Assembly: GCF_017921975.2 (NCBI RefSeq)
Contig: NZ_JAGEMO020000069.1
Coordinates: 1 to 35,355, forward strand
Direction: 5' to 3'
Length of the DNA: 35,355 bases
Source of the DNA: Hymenobacter terricola
GTDB taxonomy: Bacteria; Bacteroidota; Bacteroidia; Cytophagales; Hymenobacteraceae
Shown piece by piece: positions 31,925 to 35,355 of the stretch. Position numbers and translations under genes: made by a program. Every line of letters begins with the position of its first letter. Within the stretch, counting starts at the first letter, position 1. Under the pieces are notes generated by a model. That model saw only the letters and a list, made by a program, of their open reading frames with translations. It had not been told where the DNA came from and ran no database searches.

Positions 31925-32729
31925 AGACCTGTTTCACCGGGTGCGGCAAGACTACGGCCAGCTCTGGGATGTCAAGCTCCGGGGCAAGACGCTCGAAATA
32001 ATTACGCCGCACTCCACCACCACCGACAAGTTCGTGTCGGTATTCCTCGTCGCGCAGGGCGACGACTTCGTGGTCAGCGACGGCGGCTTTCTGTCCCACG
32101 GCAACTACACCGAAACCGACATGGGCGAGTCGGTCTGCTATAACCGGATGGTTGAGCACCTCGAAGACCATTATGCCATCAAGCAGGTAATGGACACCGT
32201 GGGTACCGTCATCTACTACAAGAAAACCAACCAGGCCGAGCGGGTCAGCTCGCTGGTGCTCGACGTGGCCAGCTTTATTGTGGGGGCCGTCAATGCCTCA
32301 CAGGTTCCCTTTGTGCCCGCCACCGAAACCGCCGCCCGCCGCCGCTTCACCGGCCAGGCCAACAGCTACATGCGCGAGGTCTTCGCCCGCCGGGAAGTAA
32401 AATTCAATTCCCAAGTCACCGAAGATATCAAAACCAAGTACAGCGCCATATTGCGCCACCGTACCAAAGTCAGTCTGGTTAACTACGTCACTGGCTCCGA
32501 TGAGTATTATTTCTCTAACAGTATCAGCAAAGCCAACATGGGATTTGAGCTGCTGGAAGGAACGATGGTAAGTACCCTGATAAAACATCGGGTGGCCCTG
32601 GTCGACGACGTTTCAACCGGTTACCAGGCCGGCGCGTTTGCCGGCCACCTCCGTGTACTCCGCAAAACCTGCCCTGTTGTGTTGTGGAGTCAGAAAGACG
32701 AGCTACACACGATTTTAGAAGGCGAGTAG
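31899..32729 (+). CDS. DUF1828/DUF1829 domain protein
   Basis: 276 residues. The N-terminal ~100 residues fit DUF1828: LWDVKLRGKTLEIITPHSTT followed by DKFVSVFLVAQGDDFVVSDGG, the conserved VSDGG core. The rest (VEFNSQVTEDIKTKYSAIL-type stretch near residues 165-190, then KVSLVNYVTGSDEYYF) would fit the accompanying DUF1829. No role is known. Both DUFs occur in mobile and defence loci. It overlaps the preceding DUF6978-like gene and ends 52 bases before an intrinsic terminator, so the two genes form the tail of the hsd transcription unit. Confidence 0.65.
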   Translation: MPTSSASFEDLFHRVRQDYGQLWDVKLRGKTLEIITPHSTTTDKFVSVFLVAQGDDFVVSDGGFLSHGNYTETDMGESVCYNRMVEHLEDHYAIKQVMDTVGTVIYYKKTNQAERVSSLVLDVASFIVGAVNASQVPFVPATETAARRRFTGQANSYMREVFARREVKFNSQVTEDIKTKYSAILRHRTKVSLVNYVTGSDEYYFSNSISKANMGFELLEGTMVSTLIKHRVALVDDVSTGYQAGAFAGHLRVLRKTCPVVLWSQKDELHTILEGE

Positions 32730-32780
32730 CCGCCGAATACTAGTTCCCTCTCAAATCCACTGCATATTTGTATCAACAGT

Positions 32781-32829
32781 ACTCGCCCCGCTTCCCATCA
32801 GAACAGCGTACCAGGGCGAGTCTTTTTTT
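32781..32829 (+). terminator. Intrinsic terminator after the hsd/DUF1828 unit
   Basis: ACTCGCCC (32781-32788) pairs with GGGCGAGT (32814-32821) across a 25-base loop, followed by C and T7 (32823-32829). It lies after the DUF1828 gene and only 16 bases before the TTG proposed as start of the ADP-ribosyltransferase gene, so it could instead act as a leader attenuator. Confidence 0.7.
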
Positions 32830-32844
32830 ACCCCTTCCCAACCT

Positions 32845-33432
32845 TTGGCCCACCAGCAGCTCACCGCCTACGTCAGGAAGCACCTGCCCGCTGCTTGGCG
32901 AGCCGTGCAGACCCCTCGGATGCAAGCCGTCCGGTCACGGCTAAGCCTTACCGACCGGGCACTTATCTACCACTACACCGACCGGGGATTCTCCCACCTC
33001 AACCACGCCCTGCACGCTGCCCCAAATGCGGCCTCCCTGGAGAGTACCGGCTTAGCTACTGCCCTCCGCAAGCTTCGGCCCTACGCAGGCCTGGTTTATT
33101 CCGGGGCCTACCTAACTCCCGACCAGCTGCGACATTACCAGCAATGTCTGGCTAGTGGCACTTTGGTCAGCTGGCCCGCGTTTCTATCAGCCAGCACTGC
33201 CCTCGACATTGCTAAATGGCACTTGGGCATGGCCACCCGCCAAAACCCCAAAAATTGTCTGTTCTGGCTCGATTCCCGCACTGGCCGCGATATTGCCCCA
33301 TTTTCTTGTTACGGTCCCAACGGCCCTAAATCCAACGAGTACGAAGTGTTGTTTGCTCCTGGCGCCCAATTTCAGGTTCTGGAGATTGCCTCCGAACTTC
33401 GCCAAACGCGTATTATCTTAGCTGAAGTCTAA
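32845..33432 (+). CDS. ADP-ribosyltransferase-like protein
   Basis: 195 residues from TTG 32845 (the first ATG is at 32920). The arrangement is that of R-S-E ADP-ribosyltransferases: an N-terminal IYHYTDRGFSHLNHAL helix pair (typical 'YT..gy..iN..L'), LVYSGAYL at residues 83-90, FLSAS with Ser115/Ser117 at 113-117, and NEYEVLFAPGAQFQVLEI with the ExE pair Glu165 and Glu167. At the place where the first Arg of the family stands (VYRG) this protein has VYSG, Ser86. The protein may be inactive, use another Arg, or have altered specificity. Likely a phage- or defence-encoded effector. It is followed 11 bases downstream by a small gene. Confidence 0.72.
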   Translation: MAHQQLTAYVRKHLPAAWRAVQTPRMQAVRSRLSLTDRALIYHYTDRGFSHLNHALHAAPNAASLESTGLATALRKLRPYAGLVYSGAYLTPDQLRHYQQCLASGTLVSWPAFLSASTALDIAKWHLGMATRQNPKNCLFWLDSRTGRDIAPFSCYGPNGPKSNEYEVLFAPGAQFQVLEIASELRQTRIILAEV

Positions 33433-33443
33433 TTCGCCACTCC

Positions 33444-33836
33444 ATGTCCACTATCACGCACCACACTAAAAAGGCTGGCTCATCGCCCAAGCAACGTGGC
33501 CGCTCTGTTGTAATATCGGTAGGGCAACCAGTAAATGGCATTTCCAGGGTGTACGCTGGTTTCCGTCCAGTGGCTCCTTCAAACACCGCTGCCGAGATTA
33601 TTAAATTAGTCAATAGCCACTTGACTCAGCATCCCGCGCAGTCCCCAGTCGAGCGCCTGGCCGCCATCAAGCTGATGCATGAGGTGAAAGAGCGCCTCCG
33701 GATACTTAGCCCGGCGCTAACGGCTGCTCATCTTGCCGAAGCCGGCGAGCATTTCGCCCGTAAGGCACAATCCAGCTTCGCCATCATTCCTGAAGCAACT
33801 GCCGCCACTGCCAAACCACGCCGGGCGCGTCAGTAG
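33444..33836 (+). CDS. Small basic protein following the ADP-ribosyltransferase
   Basis: 130 residues starting MSTITHHTKKAGSSPKQRGR. The middle is probably helical (SNTAAEIIKLVNSHL, then LAAIKLMHEVKERLRILSPA, EAGEHFARKAQSSF) with a basic tail. It is 11 bases after the ART gene, in the same direction, and both end at the hairpin at 33864-33910. It could be an immunity or antitoxin partner or a substrate adaptor. The sequence alone does not decide this. Confidence 0.6.
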   Translation: MSTITHHTKKAGSSPKQRGRSVVISVGQPVNGISRVYAGFRPVAPSNTAAEIIKLVNSHLTQHPAQSPVERLAAIKLMHEVKERLRILSPALTAAHLAEAGEHFARKAQSSFAIIPEATAATAKPRRARQ

Positions 33837-33863
33837 CCACCACTTACATTTCCTGAACAAACC

Positions 33864-33910
33864 AACGGGGCCAGCCAGTCGGACATCACGTCCGGCCAGC
33901 TGGCCCCGTT
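33864..33910. terminator. Bidirectional hairpin between ART cassette and lysis cassette
   Basis: Perfect 12-bp outer arms (33864-33875 and 33899-33910), an inner CGGAC/GTCCG stem (33880-33894) and a 5-base loop. It lies between convergent transcription units. There is no long T-tract on the plus strand. Confidence 0.65.
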
Positions 33911-33931
33911 GTTCTTGCTGAAGTACTCTGA

Positions 33932-34018
33932 CTACTCAGCCTGTTTCGATTGCTGCTTCTTCCGGTCCAGAATGGCCCCCAGGACCACAATAACCGCGTG
34001 CGCGATAACTCGCCACAT
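33932..34018 (-). CDS. 28-aa membrane peptide at the end of the lysis cassette
   Basis: ATG at 34018 to TAG at 33932-33934 on the minus strand. The product begins MWRVIAHAVIVVLGAILD, with one hydrophobic segment of ~14 residues, and ends in RKKQQSKQAE. Its place directly after endolysin and the basic tail after the membrane segment suggest a holin-like or lysis-associated peptide. It is short, so support is limited. Confidence 0.45.
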   Translation of the reverse strand: MWRVIAHAVIVVLGAILDRKKQQSKQAE

Positions 34019-34059
34019 AATCGGAAAGGTGAAGGGTGAAAGCTGAATACCCCGCCAGC

Positions 34060-34587
34060 TCATGCGGTCAGTTCAAAGTGCGGCCAGTCGTGAAAAGCCT
34101 GGTCGTCGGTGCGCCCGTCGTGGTCCCAGTCCGCCCCATGCACCACCCGCGCATCGGCCGCCCGCACCAGCCGCGCAAACAGCAGCAGTGCCCCCGCGTC
34201 CCATGTCAACGAGCCATCCGCCTGCAGCAGCGCCACGTCCAGCGCCCAGCTCGGCATATGGTTGTGGTTCGACGCGCCCGCCTGCTGGTAGGTAATAATG
34301 CGCCGCGCCTCAGTCGACTTGGCCGAAAACGGCCCCAGGCCCGCCACCTTCCGCAGCCGGTTCAGCTCTGCCAGCGGATACAGCAGCGGCCGGCCCTGCG
34401 CGTAGTACGCTGCCTGCGTCGCGTTGGAGCGGTGGCCCTCGGTGATGATGGGCAGCCCCAGCAGCAGCAACTTCCGGTCTCCCATCCACCGCTCCAGCGC
34501 CACCGTGTACGCCGCCGCCAGTTCCGGCCGCACCAATGCCAGCTGCGCCGCCTGCGTGGCCGCCTGCGCCTTACTGAGCGTCAGCAT
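34060..34587 (-). CDS. Phage endolysin, M15-type (L-Ala-D-Glu / D-Ala) peptidase
   Basis: 175 residues from ATG 34587; an upstream extension to 34659 is unlikely. Zinc peptidase pattern: EGHRSNATQAAYYAQGR near residue 48-64, SNHNHMPSWALDVAL with His and Asp ligands near 104-118, and the C-terminal WPHFEL with the third His ligand. This resembles T5-type endolysins. It cuts the peptide stem or crosslinks of peptidoglycan at the end of the phage cycle. Its start overlaps the holin-like gene end by 17 bases. There is no signal peptide, so release depends on the holin. Confidence 0.85.
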   Translation of the reverse strand: MLTLSKAQAATQAAQLALVRPELAAAYTVALERWMGDRKLLLLGLPIITEGHRSNATQAAYYAQGRPLLYPLAELNRLRKVAGLGPFSAKSTEARRIITYQQAGASNHNHMPSWALDVALLQADGSLTWDAGALLLFARLVRAADARVVHGADWDHDGRTDDQAFHDWPHFELTA

Positions 34588-34864
34588 CGGAAACGGCAGC
34601 AGCCGGAGCAGCCACCGCGGCCACCGCGGCCACCGCATCAGCCCCCACGCGGGTAACAATTTCCGGCTTCTGCAACGCCTTCCGGATGGTGGCCCAGATA
34701 GTCACGATGCCAACCAGCACCTGAATAACCACCGCCCCCCAGGCCTGAATCTGGTTCGGCGTGGGCGGCGTGAGGTTATTCACCACGACTTCCCCCACGA
34801 AGCCGCTGCTAAGAATCTGGCCAAGATGGCCCATTTTGTTGGTGCTGAAAAGCATGAGTGCCAT
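34571..34864 (-). CDS. Holin-like protein
   Basis: 97 residues from ATG 34864. After a short hydrophilic N-terminus it has one long hydrophobic segment (AWGAVVIQVLVGIVTIWATI, residues ~42-61), then RKALQKPEIV and an Ala/Val-rich tail with alternating charged residues. The size, single membrane segment and overlap with the endolysin gene support a holin; a different membrane role is possible because this family is diverse. Confidence 0.55.
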   Translation of the reverse strand: MALMLFSTNKMGHLGQILSSGFVGEVVVNNLTPPTPNQIQAWGAVVIQVLVGIVTIWATIRKALQKPEIVTRVGADAVAAVAAVAAPAAAVSDADAQ

Positions 34865-35355
34865 GGATTGATGAATTACAGATAAGTGTAAGTATGTCCT
34901 ACAAAAGTAGATACGCAAACCAACCCAACAAAGGAGAAGTTTTACCACAGAATAGCATTTTACAGTAGTTGGGCGCATCCCCGGCCCTCCACGCTGCTAC
35001 GGGCCGGGGTCGGGCTGTCCAGGGGTCCGCTTCGCTGCCGTGCTGCGCACCCAGCCGGGGCAGTTACTCGACGACACCACCCGCCACAACGGTAGCAGCT
35101 GCGATGCCCCGCCCGGCCCTTTCCATCCCTTGTATGATTGCAGTGCCTTTCGTTGAGAGGCAGCCAGAAAAGGAAACGGGGTCACCCACTATCCCTAAAG
35201 GCGGCGCTTCGGCGCTGACCTTGCGCGCTAGAGCCTGTGCCCCGTTTCCCGTTTTTGCCTGAAGACTGAACAGTATGAAGGGAGCCCGCCCGAGAGGGTA
35301 GCGGCATCCCGCATGTCGACAAGGAGAGTTGCGGTAAAAACCGGACTGGCTTATT
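34865..35355. other. Gene-free right end with a possible structured element (35172-35249)
   Basis: No gene recognised in ~490 bases. GGAAACGGGG (35172-35181) and CCCCGTTTCC (35240-35249) form a perfect 10-bp inverted pair. It encloses a GCGC-TTCG-GCGC hairpin flanked by AAGG and CCTT. This looks like a folded RNA, but it matches no class I know. The minus-strand frame 34997-35185 shows no family features. Confidence 0.4.

Noticed and set aside
34997..35185. 62-aa minus-strand ORF at the right end
   Set aside because: Composition and motifs do not look coding; it overlaps the inverted repeat.
1..35355. tRNA genes or tRNA-associated att sites
   Set aside because: No T-arm or anticodon-arm pattern was noticed on either strand by eye; a dedicated scan was not possible.

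Overview
The window looks like a chromosomal segment of a GC-rich Bacteroidota, most likely Hymenobacter or a close relative. This is an inference from the protein families, weak ribosome binding sites, TAnnTTTG-type -7 boxes, and Bacteroidota-style phage proteins. No rRNA, tRNA or CRISPR array was seen.

Bases 1-10022 are core genome. They hold the 3' part of a DUF6929-like gene, two divergent paralogous small proteins, an AI-2E-type permease, an exported beta-propeller lactonase and rpiA on the plus strand. The minus-strand run gnd-zwf-pgl encodes the whole oxidative pentose phosphate branch. Long inverted repeats and a REP-like palindrome sit between convergent genes.

Bases 10023-12750 are a mixed region. 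It has a small phage-type protein, a non-coding stretch with five hairpins in a row, and a cupin / carboxymuconolactone decarboxylase / ABM-monooxygenase group. The decarboxylase carries two frameshifts, and the monooxygenase may carry a stop at codon 2.

Bases 12846-18363 are a temperate-phage (or phage-satellite) early region. A CI-like S24 repressor faces a Cro-like gene. A rightward operon follows: HTH protein, cytosine methyltransferase-like protein, a protein with a clamp-binding-like motif, a replication initiator, a partner protein, two small ORFs and a VRR-NUC nuclease. The initiator gene contains five iterons, an AT-rich stretch and an A10 run at which the reading frame must change. 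This resembles the lambda ori-in-O arrangement.

Bases 18402-33836 are accessory, conflict-type cargo. On the minus strand lie a membrane-anchored TSP3/OmpA protein and a patatin phospholipase. On the plus strand is a type I restriction-modification operon (hsdM-hsdS-hsdR) with a low-GC AAA ATPase + HNH pair (Septu/PtuAB-like) spliced between hsdS and hsdR by overlapping start and stop codons. A DUF6978-like/DUF1828 pair ends this unit at an intrinsic terminator. Then comes an ADP-ribosyltransferase-like gene with a small partner.

Bases 33932-34864 are a minus-strand phage lysis cassette (holin-like protein, M15-type endolysin, 28-aa membrane peptide). The remainder is non-coding, with one inverted repeat that may be a structured RNA. 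The early phage module and lysis genes on either side suggest that the defence block is carried by a prophage or satellite. No integrase or structural genes lie inside the window.
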